NCBI GenBank assembly: GCA_013003715.1
Contig: JABDIN010000043.1
Location: forward strand, 1 to 64,000
Reading direction: 5' to 3'
DNA from: Desulfobacteraceae bacterium
GTDB lineage: Bacteria > Desulfobacterota > Desulfobacteria > Desulfobacterales > Desulfosarcinaceae
DNA: 64,000 nt
The notes below the pieces were generated by a model. The model did no database searches. It was given only the letters and a program-made list of their open reading frames with translations, and had not been told where the DNA came from. Positions 47,621-57,018 of this stretch are shown one piece after another. Position numbers and translations under genes: made by a program. Numbering within the stretch: the first letter of the stretch is position 1; every line of letters begins with the position of its first letter.

Positions 47621-48634
47621 CTACCCGTTTCGATATATATAGCTATACGCGTTAATCGCCGGTACACCGCCAAGATGAGCATAGAGGACCTTGGACCCAT
47701 CCGGGAAAAAATCCTTTCGTATAAGATCAATCAGGCCCTGCATTGATTTTCCTTCATACACAGGATCAGTCATCATGCCCTCCATACGAGCACAAAGCCG
47801 AATAGCTTCATTCGTTTCTTCTGAAGGAATTCCATATGCCGGATAAGCATAGTCATCCACCAAAACGACATCATCCTCTGTAATTTTCCGGCCGAGTTCA
47901 ACCAAGTCAGCCGTATTCTGCGCAATTGAAACTACTTGTGCCTTGGTTTTTTCGGGTGTGGCTGAGGCGTCGATACCAATAACGTTCCGAGCCCGGCCAT
48001 CCTTGGCAAATCCAACCAGCATCCCGGCATGTGTGGATCCGGTTACGGTACAGACGATAATGAAATCGAATTTGAATCCAAGATCGGCTTCCTGCTGTCG
48101 AACCTCTTCGGCAAACCCGACATAGCCGAGACCGCCATATTTGTGCACCGACGCACCCGCCGGTATGGCATATGGTTTTCCGCCTTTTGCTTTCACTTCT
48201 TCCAAGGCACGTTCCCAGCTTTGGCGGATACCTATATCAAATCCTTCATCGACAAAGTCAATCTCTGCTCCCATCACACGGCTCATCAGGATATTTCCAA
48301 CCCGGTCGTAGACAGCATCCTGAAATGGAACCCAGCTTTCCTGAACGAGGCGGCACTTCATGCCTATTTTAGCCGCGACTGCCGCAACTTGGCGAGTATG
48401 ATTCGACTGAACGCCGCCGATGGATACCAGCGTGTCGGCGTTCGCGGCGATGGCGTCGGGGACGATATATTCGAGTTTTCGAATCTTGTTCCCACCAAAG
48501 GCGAGCCCTGAGTTGCAATCCTCCCGTTTGGCAAATAGTTCAACGTTGCCACCGAGATGCTCCGATAGACGATTTAGTTTCTCAATCGGCGTTGGGCCGA
48601 ACATAAGTGGATAGCGTTCGAATTTTTTCAGCAT
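47621..48634 (-). CDS. acdS: 1-aminocyclopropane-1-carboxylate (ACC) deaminase
   Basis: PLP enzyme opening ACC to 2-oxobutyrate and ammonia. It runs parallel to AcdS of Pseudomonas over its length: [34 protein letters not shown] (PLP Lys50) and [12 protein letters not shown], then [15 protein letters not shown]. The Glu in YEGKS and the Leu in AHLGG are the two residues that separate true ACC deaminase from D-cysteine desulfhydrase. ATG 48634 with GGGGGA five bases upstream gives 337 residues (AcdS is 338). Isolated gene with no neighbouring partner; probably acquired, or used on ACC from plants and algae. Confidence 0.93.
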   Translation of the reverse strand: MLKKFERYPLMFGPTPIEKLNRLSEHLGGNVELFAKREDCNSGLAFGGNKIRKLEYIVPDAIAANADTLVSIGGVQSNHTRQVAAVAAKIGMKCRLVQESWVPFQDAVYDRVGNILMSRVMGAEIDFVDEGFDIGIRQSWERALEEVKAKGGKPYAIPAGASVHKYGGLGYVGFAEEVRQQEADLGFKFDFIIVCTVTGSTHAGMLVGFAKDGRARNVIGIDASATPEKTKAQVVSIAQNTADLVELGRKITEDDVVLVDDYAYPAYGIPSEETNEAIRLCARMEGMMTDPVYEGKSMQGLIDLIRKDFFPDGSKVLYAHLGGVPAINAYSYIYRNG

Positions 48635-48924
48635 TGTTTCCCCCATCACTCATTTTTGCCAAGATTATTGCCTATACCTATCAAGGTCAGAATTGTTATA
48701 ATAGTATACGATTTGTCAATTGTTTTTTTATGAGAAACAATAGATCAGGAAGCATTTTCAAACTGATTTGGACTTACCTGAAGGAGAAGCTGTCTCAAAA
48801 AAGTGATGGCCCGGTTCCTTGACAGGATAACGACGATAATTTATCCTTGTCCGGTATTCTTTTTTGAGAACCTTTCGTTCACTCAACGGCCGCATACGGT
48901 CAACACCGGACAAAGGAGAGGGGC
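48635..48924. promoter_or_regulatory. acdS upstream region with an AT-rich palindromic operator-like site
   Basis: ATAGTATACGAT (48701-48712) is a near-perfect palindrome of the ATnGTATACnAT kind used by many GntR/FadR-type repressors. It is followed by TTGACA (minus strand, 48719-48714), a possible -35 element. A short plus-strand frame from about 48730 (30 codons) could be a regulator remnant, but this is weak. Confidence 0.4.
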
Positions 48925-51258
48925 ATGTATAAACTTCGGTTCGTGGCTTGTTTTACCTGTATTTTCATGCTGATAATTACAATGCTCGTGAACAACACTG
49001 CGGGAGCACCACAGCTTTCCGCAGACATGACCATTGAGCAATTCGAGAACACGGAAATGGGCTTAGGATCCCAGGGAACAATCGTTCAAACCGTTCCCGC
49101 CCACCCAAAGATGCTTTATATCGCCGAGGCACAAACCGCTGATGGAACGGCACCGAAAAAGGTTTCATCGGAAGGCACATCCGCGGCGATCATATTTATA
49201 CTGGACGCCTCGGGTTCCATGTGGGCCCAGGTGGAAGGAAAAGCCAAGATCGGTATTGCCAAAGAGATCTTAATTGAACTGATCCGGGATCTACCCGACG
49301 ACGCGGCGACAGGCCTCACTGCCTACGGGCACCGCCGCAAAGGAGACTGCCGGGATGTGGAGGAACTGGTACCACTCCAGCCCATCGACAAAAAGGCTCT
49401 CACAGCCGAAATAGAAGCCATCAATCCCAAGGGCAAGACGCCCATCACCCTCTCCGTTCAAATGACCGCGGATAAACTCAGGGCCTTAGAAGACGAAACC
49501 ATCATCATCCTGGTAAGTGACGGAAAGGAGACCTGTGAGGGAGATCCCTGCGCCCTGGTCGGAGAGCTCAAAAAAGCCGGGATCAAGTTCACCATGCATG
49601 TCATCGGTTTTGATGTGACCGAAGAGGAGCGGGTACAGCTCGAATGTATGGCCAAGGCCGGGGGTGGTGAGTACTTCACCGCCAAGACGGCTCAGGAATT
49701 CCGTTTGGCCGCCCAAGAGGTGGTCCAGGAAAGCCGGAACTTTGGAAATTTAAAGGTGACCGCCTTGAGAAACGGGACGCCCATCAAAGCCCACATGGAG
49801 ATCTTTGTACAGGGAGAAGTGGAAAGCATCACCAGCGGCCGCACAGTGACCGACCCCGACAGCCCCGGGGCAAAGCTAAAACCGGGCACCTATGATCTGC
49901 ACGTGGTGGACCGCGAGACCGCGACAATGCCCGAGGTCATGATCGAAGGAATCACCATTGAGGCCGGCCAGACCGTATCCCGTGAGGTGGACTTTTCATC
50001 GGGCGCCCTTCGCCTGACTGTCCAAAAGGACGGAAACCCTTCGGTGGCCGCTGTTCGGATAACCGAAGCAGGAACAAAGAGCCGGGTGGCTGATCGCGAC
50101 ACCTCGGTCCATAATCCCCTCACCATTCATCTCCTTCCCGGCACCTATGACGTGGTCGTAAAAGACGACCGAACCAGCCCTCCCCAGGAGGTTGTCTTTA
50201 CCAATATCGCCATTGAAAACGGCATTACGATTGAAAAGACAGCCGATTTCAGTGAAGGTTTTCTGAGTGTCGAAGTCCTGGTGGACGAACAGAAAGACAC
50301 CGCCGGCCTAAGTGTCTACGAGCCGGGAACAGAAAACCGGGTGGCCACGGGGGATACTTCAAGGGACAATCCCAAGATTATCAAACTGGTCCCCGGGACA
50401 TATGACCTTCGGGTGATCTATAAAAAATCCAGACCCGAAAGGGAAGTGCGTTTCAACGGTATCGAGATAACAGCCGGCAAGACCGTTGAGAAGCGAGCCG
50501 AATTCGGAGCGGGTCTCCTCAGTGTGGAGGTTTTGGTCAATGAGCGGAAAGGGACTGCCGGTTTATCCATCTATGAAGCAGGTACAAACAACAGGATAGC
50601 CACAGGGGATACATCAAGAGACAATCCCAAGATTATCAAACTGGTCCCCGGGACATATGACCTTCGGGTGACCTATAAAAAATCCAGACCCGAAAGGGAA
50701 TTACGTTTCGAAGGCATAGAGATCACAGCCGGAAAGACTATTGAGAAGCAAGCCGATTTCGTAGAGGGTTCCGTCAGTGTGGAGGTCATGGTCAACGACC
50801 GGAAAGGGACCGCCGGTCTTGCCATCTATGAAGCAGGTACGAGCAAGAGGGTGGCCACGGGGGATACCTCAAGGGACAATCCAAAAGCCATTAAATTGAA
50901 TCCCGGCGCCTATGATCTGAAAGTGATCTACAAAAAGGCCAAACCTGAAACCGAAGAGCTCATTCGTGGCTTTCAGGTCGTCAAAGGGCAAACAGTGGAA
51001 AAACGACTGGATTTTCAGGAAGGCATCCTGGAAGTCCGATCGACATCAGGGGGTACGAGCGTGAAATCTGACCTCCAATTTTTCAACCCCGGAGAAAAAA
51101 GGCGCTTCGCCACCGGGAGTGGAGGTAAAACTATCGCAATGCGTCCGGGCAGCTATGAAGCACTGATCCGGGCTTACAAACTTCCCGGTAAACCTGAAAA
51201 GCGGGTGTCATTCACCATCCGGGTCGGGCAGACCACGATTCTCGATGTGGTTTTTTGA
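48925..51258 (+). CDS. Secreted von Willebrand factor A domain protein with tandem beta-sandwich repeats
   Basis: 777 residues. Signal peptide about 1-27 (FTCIFMLIITMLVNNTAGA). The vWA domain (about 88-260) keeps the MIDAS DASGSMWAQVEGK and later VSDGKETCEGDPC. Then come six or so PEGA/Ig-like beta repeats of the GTYDL/GxTVEK type. Three of them are 85-residue units (nucleotides 50257-50511, 50512-50766, 50767-51021), highly alike. AAAGGAG precedes the ATG. Probably periplasmic; could bind a protein partner by metal-dependent vWA contact. A truncated relative lies at 53250-54733. Confidence 0.85.
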   Translation: MYKLRFVACFTCIFMLIITMLVNNTAGAPQLSADMTIEQFENTEMGLGSQGTIVQTVPAHPKMLYIAEAQTADGTAPKKVSSEGTSAAIIFILDASGSMWAQVEGKAKIGIAKEILIELIRDLPDDAATGLTAYGHRRKGDCRDVEELVPLQPIDKKALTAEIEAINPKGKTPITLSVQMTADKLRALEDETIIILVSDGKETCEGDPCALVGELKKAGIKFTMHVIGFDVTEEERVQLECMAKAGGGEYFTAKTAQEFRLAAQEVVQESRNFGNLKVTALRNGTPIKAHMEIFVQGEVESITSGRTVTDPDSPGAKLKPGTYDLHVVDRETATMPEVMIEGITIEAGQTVSREVDFSSGALRLTVQKDGNPSVAAVRITEAGTKSRVADRDTSVHNPLTIHLLPGTYDVVVKDDRTSPPQEVVFTNIAIENGITIEKTADFSEGFLSVEVLVDEQKDTAGLSVYEPGTENRVATGDTSRDNPKIIKLVPGTYDLRVIYKKSRPEREVRFNGIEITAGKTVEKRAEFGAGLLSVEVLVNERKGTAGLSIYEAGTNNRIATGDTSRDNPKIIKLVPGTYDLRVTYKKSRPERELRFEGIEITAGKTIEKQADFVEGSVSVEVMVNDRKGTAGLAIYEAGTSKRVATGDTSRDNPKAIKLNPGAYDLKVIYKKAKPETEELIRGFQVVKGQTVEKRLDFQEGILEVRSTSGGTSVKSDLQFFNPGEKRRFATGSGGKTIAMRPGSYEALIRAYKLPGKPEKRVSFTIRVGQTTILDVVF
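50257..51021 (+). repeat. Three tandem 255-base repeats inside the vWA gene
   Basis: Each 85-codon unit begins SVEVxV and contains ATGDTSRDNPK and PGxYDLxVxYKK. Units one and two are close at the nucleotide level, including runs such as GGGACATATGACCTTCGGGT in both, which points to recent duplication. Confidence 0.85.
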
Positions 51259-51290
51259 TCCGAATAGCTTTTAATGTGCCGGGATTTAAA

Positions 51291-51314
51291 GGGGCCTTAT
51301 AAAGTGGAGGCCCC
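51291..51314. terminator. Hairpin between convergent genes
   Basis: GGGGCCT (51291-51297) pairs with AGGCCCC (51308-51314), loop of ten. It lies between the vWA gene and the convergent membrane-protein gene. On the minus strand it is followed by TTTAAAT; a bidirectional terminator is plausible. Confidence 0.5.
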
Positions 51315-51375
51315 ACATCCGGCTTTTCGATAATATGGCCAGCGTTTGACCATTGGTCGATATCCGATGAATTCA

Positions 51376-52206
51376 TTACAACTGCGGATATAGTTGATGC
51401 CTGCACTCCGGGCAGATACCGTGGGAGAACTCGGCTTCAGAATGTTCGCTGATGTAAGATTCAATCTGATTCCAATAGCCGCTGTCATCCCTTATTTTTT
51501 TACAATTACAGCATATGGGCAGATAACCGCGCAGGATTTTTATCTCGTCCATGGCTTTTTCTATGGCTTCTCTATCGCGAATGGACTGCGCCAGCAACAC
51601 ATCCTTATGGTTTCTCTCTTTTAAATAGTGAGAGAATACCATGAAGACAATGCCGCCATTGATGCCGAGACATAGAATAAGTGAAATGAACACATCATAA
51701 TAGCGTTGCGACTCACTATCATAAGGACGAATCAATTCGGGCCAAAGCCGTTCCGTAAACATCATGAGAGCGATAGCCGTCAGAATGACACTTAGAAAAA
51801 CACCTCTGACCTTTGCTTGCAGCAACAGAATGGCCGCCGTAAAGAGTATGAACAGATAATATGGCACACTGCCGAATGTACCGGCAGTATAAAACCACGC
51901 GATGCCCAACGCGATAAAGAAGACAATATTCAATCCCAGAGTCAGTTTTCGCCATTGCCTGGTTTTTATGGAATAGTAATAAGCCGTGATGGCGATAACA
52001 ACGCATATGAGCGAAATAACCGTCTGAACCGGAGGAATATCCAAAAACAGGTTATATATCAATGTTATCAATGAAACAGCCGCTGTCATCAGTATGATGG
52101 TATTGAAGATACGGTGTTCCAGCGACAGAGAGCCTGGATCACGCCACAAGATGGAAATCAGACGGTTTGTCTTATGGATATGGTGATTTTTGAAAATGGA
52201 ACGCAT
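51376..52206 (-). CDS. Six-helix membrane protein with C-terminal zinc-ribbon tail
   Basis: 276 residues: an N-terminal part with about six hydrophobic segments (IILMTAAVSLITLIYNLFL, QTVISLICVVIAITAYYYSI, LGLNIVFFIALGIAWFYTAG and others), a short coiled coil, then a C-terminal motif CCNCKKIRDDSGYWNQIESY ending HGICPECRHQLYP. The paired CxxC-type motifs suggest zinc binding. This tail occurs at the end of many signalling proteins of Desulfobacterota (my recollection), usually after kinase, PAS or diguanylate cyclase domains; here it is attached directly to a membrane sensor. Output partner unknown. Confidence 0.78.
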   Translation of the reverse strand: MRSIFKNHHIHKTNRLISILWRDPGSLSLEHRIFNTIILMTAAVSLITLIYNLFLDIPPVQTVISLICVVIAITAYYYSIKTRQWRKLTLGLNIVFFIALGIAWFYTAGTFGSVPYYLFILFTAAILLLQAKVRGVFLSVILTAIALMMFTERLWPELIRPYDSESQRYYDVFISLILCLGINGGIVFMVFSHYLKERNHKDVLLAQSIRDREAIEKAMDEIKILRGYLPICCNCKKIRDDSGYWNQIESYISEHSEAEFSHGICPECRHQLYPQL

Positions 52207-52700
52207 GTATCCGGGACCTGATTATCCCTATCCTTTTGTGTAAGGATAAGGTTTTTTTATAATCTATGTATTTCCAACAAGAGTATATCGGCACTGCCGC
52301 CCGGATGAATAGCAATTTTTTTGACCACAGCCCATTTCTACCGTGTTTTTAGTAATATTGTCAGATCATTATAATCGCCACCTGTAGTACTACCAATAGT
52401 GAATTAAACTACTCTCAGGTTGTGGATCAACTGTTAACAATCCATAATCAGCACAGATTGTTCGACGATTCGTTAAATTCATCATGGATACTCGAAACAC
52501 TCTGATTAGTTAAATTTAAGCGTATACCGGGTTTGGATTGCTGTGGTGACTGCCTAAATAACGGTGGTGGGCAAAAAAACAGGGAGAAACCGGAGGTCAT
52601 CATGAAACTACCATCACCAATTGTTGTCCAGGTTGATGGGGTGATATTGTGGTGAAGTTAACATGTTAACGTCCCCAACTGTCCCCCAGTGACCACTTCG
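52207..52700. other. Non-coding AT-rich stretch with a perfect palindrome
   Basis: No recognisable gene. A 17-codon frame at 52602-52655 follows a good CGGAGG site but matches nothing. A perfect 14-base palindrome, GTTAACATGTTAAC, sits at 52657-52670 and may be an operator. Confidence 0.4.
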
Positions 52701-53021
52701 TTAGGCCGCAATGCCGTTTATGGCTAAAAAATCAGAGGACACATCAGAGTTTTTTCGGCCGACAACGGCATAATAATAAAGAGGTTCACCATCAATTGAC
52801 AACCTGTGGCGATACCGCTGGATATAATAAATATCAATAAAATCTGAGAAAATTAACTCTCGTATCATTTTTGAAAATCCGGTTTCATCTCGATTGTCAA
52901 GAAATGATTCTTTTATGTTGTATTCGATGTCTTTTTAACATGGTACTCCCATTTTAGTTTTATGATATACGATTACTTTAAAAGTCATAAAAATCGTCAC
53001 CGCACAACGTTGACATAACAT
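52701..53021 (-). pseudogene. Possible small hypothetical gene interrupted by an in-frame TAA
   Basis: On the minus strand GGAGGTAAT precedes ATG 53021. Twenty-eight codons (MLCQRCAVTIFMTFKVIVY and on) reach TAA at codon 29; the same frame then stays open for 77 codons (KDIEYNIKESFLDNRDETGF and later YYIQRYRHRLSIDGEPLYY) to a second TAA at 52701. The composition of the second part looks coding. A second start, ATG 52941 after GGGAG, is out of frame. Family not recognised. Confidence 0.35.
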
Positions 53022-53249
53022 ATTACCTCCATGCTTGGATCTATTTAGAGTTTAGATATTAATCCGGCAACTAAATAGGTAAAGTGACGTATCGCTGATT
53101 CGCGTAATGAGTTTCCGGCGGAACGTACTGGGGACAAGCCTTCTTGCCGCCACCGCCTCCCATAAACCAAAAATACGAGTTTTGCGTATTTATCCGCCGG
53201 AGCAATAATACCGCAACTTATTGTACCTGCCCTAATTCCTATCAAGCAC
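53022..53249. other. Intergenic region, nothing recognised
   Basis: About 230 bases downstream of the split ankyrin-vWA gene. A 66-codon minus-strand frame at 53045-53245 is not supported by a ribosome binding site or a family match. Confidence 0.35.
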
Positions 53250-53828
53250 CTAATTTATGATAATGGACGTCCTCGCCAATGCTGTTCTGGATTGATTTAA
53301 AATATACCTGATTTCATAATTGCCCGGCTGTACAGGTGCTTTTAGAGTAGCAGGTGTGCCCCCGGAGGTATAGGAATAGCTCAGGTACTCACCCTCTTTT
53401 GCGCCTGCCGGCACGATGGTGATATAGTCACCTTTATAATTTGGCCCCTGCCAGTCTACCTGAAAACTGGTCCCTGCCTTTACGCTAGCTGGTGCTTTTA
53501 CTTGCGCACTAACTTTAGTCAATTTTATTGCGGTTCTGGCCAGAACTTTTTTAGACTGGTTCAAGACATAGCGAATCTCATAATCTCCAGGTGTGTCCGG
53601 TTCTTTCAATTTTAAAGGACTGCCATTGGATGTATATGTATAATTAAAATAAGTTTTCTCATCTGTGCCTTTAGGCACGATGGTAATATAATCACCCTTA
53701 TTATTGGGACCAATCCAGGTTATTTGAATATCTGATCCTGCAAGAACAGCTTCTTTTGCTTCAACCTTTCCGGAGACCTCTGAGACCAAAATGTCTCTTC
53801 GAGCAAGCACTTTTCTTGACTTACCCAT
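53250..53828 (-). CDS. C-terminal fragment of an ankyrin-vWA protein: tandem beta repeats
   Basis: 192 residues forming two nearly identical repeats of about 92 residues, each with GPNNKGDYITIVPKG or GPNYKGDYITIVPAG followed by PGDYEIRYVLNQSKKVLAR-type strands. Such repeats normally follow a vWA domain in secreted proteins. The ATG overlaps the upstream stop (TAATG), and reading upstream of this ATG in its own frame gives TGKYQLRYI, the expected preceding strand, so it is the detached end of the gene at 53828-54733. It has no signal peptide of its own. It could still be made by reinitiation at TAATG. Confidence 0.65.
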   Translation of the reverse strand: MGKSRKVLARRDILVSEVSGKVEAKEAVLAGSDIQITWIGPNNKGDYITIVPKGTDEKTYFNYTYTSNGSPLKLKEPDTPGDYEIRYVLNQSKKVLARTAIKLTKVSAQVKAPASVKAGTSFQVDWQGPNYKGDYITIVPAGAKEGEYLSYSYTSGGTPATLKAPVQPGNYEIRYILNQSRTALARTSIIIN

Positions 53829-54733
53829 TATATATCGAAGCTGATATTTACCAGTTGCCCAAATTCAGGTAAAAGGTCTCTTAGCACTTCTCTGGCAATT
53901 TGAATCTTTGGCTTTCCTTCAACCTGCCCCCACATGCTCCCTGATGCGTCCAGAATAATCATGACATTTGAAATATCCGTGGAAATTTTTTCAGGTTTTT
54001 TCTGCTCCGGATTCACCTGTTTCACTTCCTTTTTGTTTGCTGCGCTAGTTGCACCATGTTTCTTCAATAATGCAATCATTTCTTCATATTCTTCCTCCGT
54101 GGCAATGGATAAAGCAGAATCTCCCCTTTTTGCTTTTGCATTGACATTGGCGCTTTTGGAAATTAAATATGTTGCAAGTTCAATATGGTTTGACCTTGCT
54201 GCTATCATGAGTGCAGTATAGCCTTCGGTTTTTCCTTTTTGAGTTGATTTATTCACATCCAGACCCTGACCAACAAGAAACTTGAGGCTTTCCATTGAGG
54301 TTTGTCTGGAAACCACCCCAAGAATTGCATTGTCAAACACAGAAATTCCATGATCGTCAACGGCATGGATATCTGCATTTTCGTTTATTAATATTTTTAA
54401 TATATCAAGCGTTTTGGCATGCCCTGCCGCCATCATCATGGGAGTACGACCCTGATTACCTGCAAGATTAACATTTGCACCTCTGGATAAAAGCAATTGA
54501 ACAATCTTTACACGACCCCTGTCACAGGCAGTAATTAAAAGACCTGCCTGGGCACTCCCCGTACCTTCCAAATTCGGATCCAGTCCATTATCCAACATCT
54601 TCTCAACAGTTGCATAATCACCTTTCGCAACTGCCTTGATTGCATCTGTTAACGTATCAGCGTAAATGGTTTGACAAAATAACGAAGAGGTAAAACAAAG
54701 AAAAAAGATAAAAGTTTTAAAATTAGAACCCAA
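53828..54733 (-). CDS. Secreted ankyrin-repeat protein with truncated vWA domain
   Basis: 301 residues: signal peptide (about 1-25, FLCFTSSLFCQTIYA), six ankyrin repeats (about 28-228, e.g. LLITACDRGRVKIVQLLLSRGANVN), a Lys/Glu-rich linker, and the first 35 residues of a vWA domain, VMIILDASGSMWGQVEGK to LLPEF. The remaining 130 or so vWA residues are missing, and the frame ends seven codons after a probable deletion junction near 53845-53850. The intact vWA at 48925 shows what should follow (AYGHRRKGD). Probably non-functional as a vWA protein; the ankyrin part may still be secreted. Confidence 0.75.
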   Translation of the reverse strand: MGSNFKTFIFFLCFTSSLFCQTIYADTLTDAIKAVAKGDYATVEKMLDNGLDPNLEGTGSAQAGLLITACDRGRVKIVQLLLSRGANVNLAGNQGRTPMMMAAGHAKTLDILKILINENADIHAVDDHGISVFDNAILGVVSRQTSMESLKFLVGQGLDVNKSTQKGKTEGYTALMIAARSNHIELATYLISKSANVNAKAKRGDSALSIATEEEYEEMIALLKKHGATSAANKKEVKQVNPEQKKPEKISTDISNVMIILDASGSMWGQVEGKPKIQIAREVLRDLLPEFGQLVNISFDI

Positions 54734-54899
54734 AATGAGCCTCCTTTATTTTAGATTAGATCTCTCTTGGTTCCCTATGTTCTGCTCCTGCCGAAAAATC
54801 TGCGATTCGAACTCGTGATATGTAAACAGGGTTGATCAACTTATCTTCCATGTTTTGAGCAAGTTTGTCAGTGTCGTGACGTTTTTCAAATTCTCTTCT

Positions 54900-56759
54900 T
54901 TAAAGCCCTATACCGTATATGATCGGAAGCAGACAGGAGAGCGTAATCCACATTATCAGGACCAGTGGCACCCCAATCCGAATAAAGTCATTGAAGTGGT
55001 AATTTCCCGCGTTCATGATAAGCAGATTGGTCTTGTAGGCCATGGGGGTGGCATAACTCATGTTCGCCCCGAACAGCACCGCAAGGACAAACGGCTCGGG
55101 AGCTTGTCCCATTTGCAACGCAATGGAAACGGCAATGGGAGTACCGATGACCGCTGCTGCATTGTTGGAAACGATGTTGGTGAGGATGGCCATCAAAAGC
55201 ATCAGCCCGCTGATCACAAAGACTGGTGAAGTGTCCCCTGCCAGAATCACAAAAAGTTGTGCCAGGTAATCCGCACCACCGGTTTTAAGCAGCGCTACTC
55301 CGATGGCAAGACTTGCAGACACGATAAGGATGACCTGTGCATTCAGTGCGCTAGTGGCATCCCGCCATCCCAGGCATCCGGTGAAGATCATCAACAACGC
55401 CCCGAGTGACGCGCTGATGGCGATGGGCAGAAACCCTGCGGCGGCCGAAATAACGATACCCAGCATAATGAGCAGGGCCACCGGTGCCTTGCGGGCAAAA
55501 GGCAGATCCGCCGTGGCATCGAGCACGAGAAAATCCTTTTCTTTTTTGAGAGCTGCGATTAGTTCCCGGGGGCCTTGAACCAGGAGGATATCCCCGGACC
55601 TCAGACGGATATCCCCGATTTCATTGTATAACTTTTCTGGTTGCCTGCCCGCCCTGTGGATGGCCAGCGTTATTACCCCGTACCGATCCGCGAATCGGAT
55701 GCTGCTGAGGGTTCTTCCCGCGAGACGGGAGCCTTCTATAAGGACGACCTCCGCAATCTGCTGATCTTCATCCTCTAACGGATGCTCCTCGTCAACAGGT
55801 TCGTTCATGTCGTCATCCGCATAGAGCTTCCCTTCCAGTACCTTTTCAAATTCTTTCAAGCGGGCGGGCGTATCACGGATAAGCAGATGGTCACCTGCTT
55901 TCAGCACCAGGGAGGGAAAAGGTATCATGAAGTTGTCAAGCCCGCGTTCCACGCTCGTGACTTTCATGGTTCCATCGACTTTTTTTCTGGCTTCGGCTAT
56001 CGTTTTTCCTTCAATCACGGTTCCTTCCTGGATGGCAAGATGTGCGGAGAAAACCCTGGGGGAGATGTCTGCCAGGGTGAGTTCACGCTCCGGTATAATC
56101 CGAGGCACCACGAGCCAGAGATAAGCGACACCGATGCTTCCGGCAATGGTCGCCGGTATCAGGAAATCGAACATATCCATCCGTTTCAAGCCTACCTCTG
56201 CGGCCACGGAGACCACCAGCAGATTCGTGGAGGTTCCGATGGTGGTACATGTTCCCCCCAGCAGTGTGGCGAATCCCATGGGCATCAACACGGAAGAAGC
56301 CTTAATACCAGTGCGCAAGGAAACGTTGATCAAAATGGGGAGAAACAATACGACAACGGGAACATTGTTTATAAATGCGCTTATTGAGGCCCCGACCACA
56401 AGGGTCAACAACAGGGAGATACTGGGGGAAACCTTCCAGAGCCGCGCCAGGACTCTTCCCACGGGTTCCAGCGCACCCGTGCGGACAATGCCCTGTCCGG
56501 CGATCATCAAAGCGCAAACGGCAACCAGCGCCTCGTGTCCGAAACCCCGGAAAAAATCCACGGCGTGTAAAACACCCCCGTCCACGTGGAACGGAAAGAG
56601 TTCGAACCCAACGGCCAGACCGATGAGCACCAGGAAACTGGAGGACTCGAGGGGAATCTTTTCACGGGTGAACAGAACCAGTGTAACGACGGCAAGAATC
56701 AGCACGGCCAGTGCATGCGCATTGGGCGGTGGGGGAAAGGTCATATCGTGTAGCTCCAT
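54900..56759 (-). CDS. SLC13/DASS-family anion transporter with two RCK_C-like domains
   Basis: 619-residue inner-membrane symporter, second of its family in the window. Membrane signatures are FINNVPVVVLFLPILINVSL with GGTCTTIGTSTNLLV in the first half and TNIVSNNAAAVIGTPIAVSI with ATPMAYKTNLLIMNAGNY in the second. Two RCK_C-like domains lie at about 220-410 (EGKTIAEARKKV, SGDILLVQGPRELI). This is a more typical size than the 789-residue relative at 2443. Similar proteins are annotated as sodium/sulfate or potassium-linked transporters; substrate not readable. Isolated gene. Confidence 0.88.
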   Translation of the reverse strand: MELHDMTFPPPPNAHALAVLILAVVTLVLFTREKIPLESSSFLVLIGLAVGFELFPFHVDGGVLHAVDFFRGFGHEALVAVCALMIAGQGIVRTGALEPVGRVLARLWKVSPSISLLLTLVVGASISAFINNVPVVVLFLPILINVSLRTGIKASSVLMPMGFATLLGGTCTTIGTSTNLLVVSVAAEVGLKRMDMFDFLIPATIAGSIGVAYLWLVVPRIIPERELTLADISPRVFSAHLAIQEGTVIEGKTIAEARKKVDGTMKVTSVERGLDNFMIPFPSLVLKAGDHLLIRDTPARLKEFEKVLEGKLYADDDMNEPVDEEHPLEDEDQQIAEVVLIEGSRLAGRTLSSIRFADRYGVITLAIHRAGRQPEKLYNEIGDIRLRSGDILLVQGPRELIAALKKEKDFLVLDATADLPFARKAPVALLIMLGIVISAAAGFLPIAISASLGALLMIFTGCLGWRDATSALNAQVILIVSASLAIGVALLKTGGADYLAQLFVILAGDTSPVFVISGLMLLMAILTNIVSNNAAAVIGTPIAVSIALQMGQAPEPFVLAVLFGANMSYATPMAYKTNLLIMNAGNYHFNDFIRIGVPLVLIMWITLSCLLPIIYGIGL

Positions 56760-57018
56760 TGTTGGGTGAAACGGCGTCAGTATATTATCAGGACAAATAT
56801 GGTATCGACTTCCTGCCCTTTAAAACGTTTTTCTCTTCTCCATCGATGAATCTTTGTGCAGTTCAGACTATTCTTTTTTCACTTCTTAAATCATTGGTTA
56901 ACGAATTGTAGCCTTGAGCCTGTTCAACAAAAAAGATAGTAATCCGCTCTGCAATTTTTAATTTGGGTGGAAAGAAATGAGGCGCCTGGAACGTATTAAG
57001 CCGACTGCCCGGCATGTT

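Noticed and set aside
48730-48822. Short plus-strand frame divergent from acdS as a GntR or AcdR regulator
   Set aside because: Only about 30 codons, with no DNA-binding motif visible.
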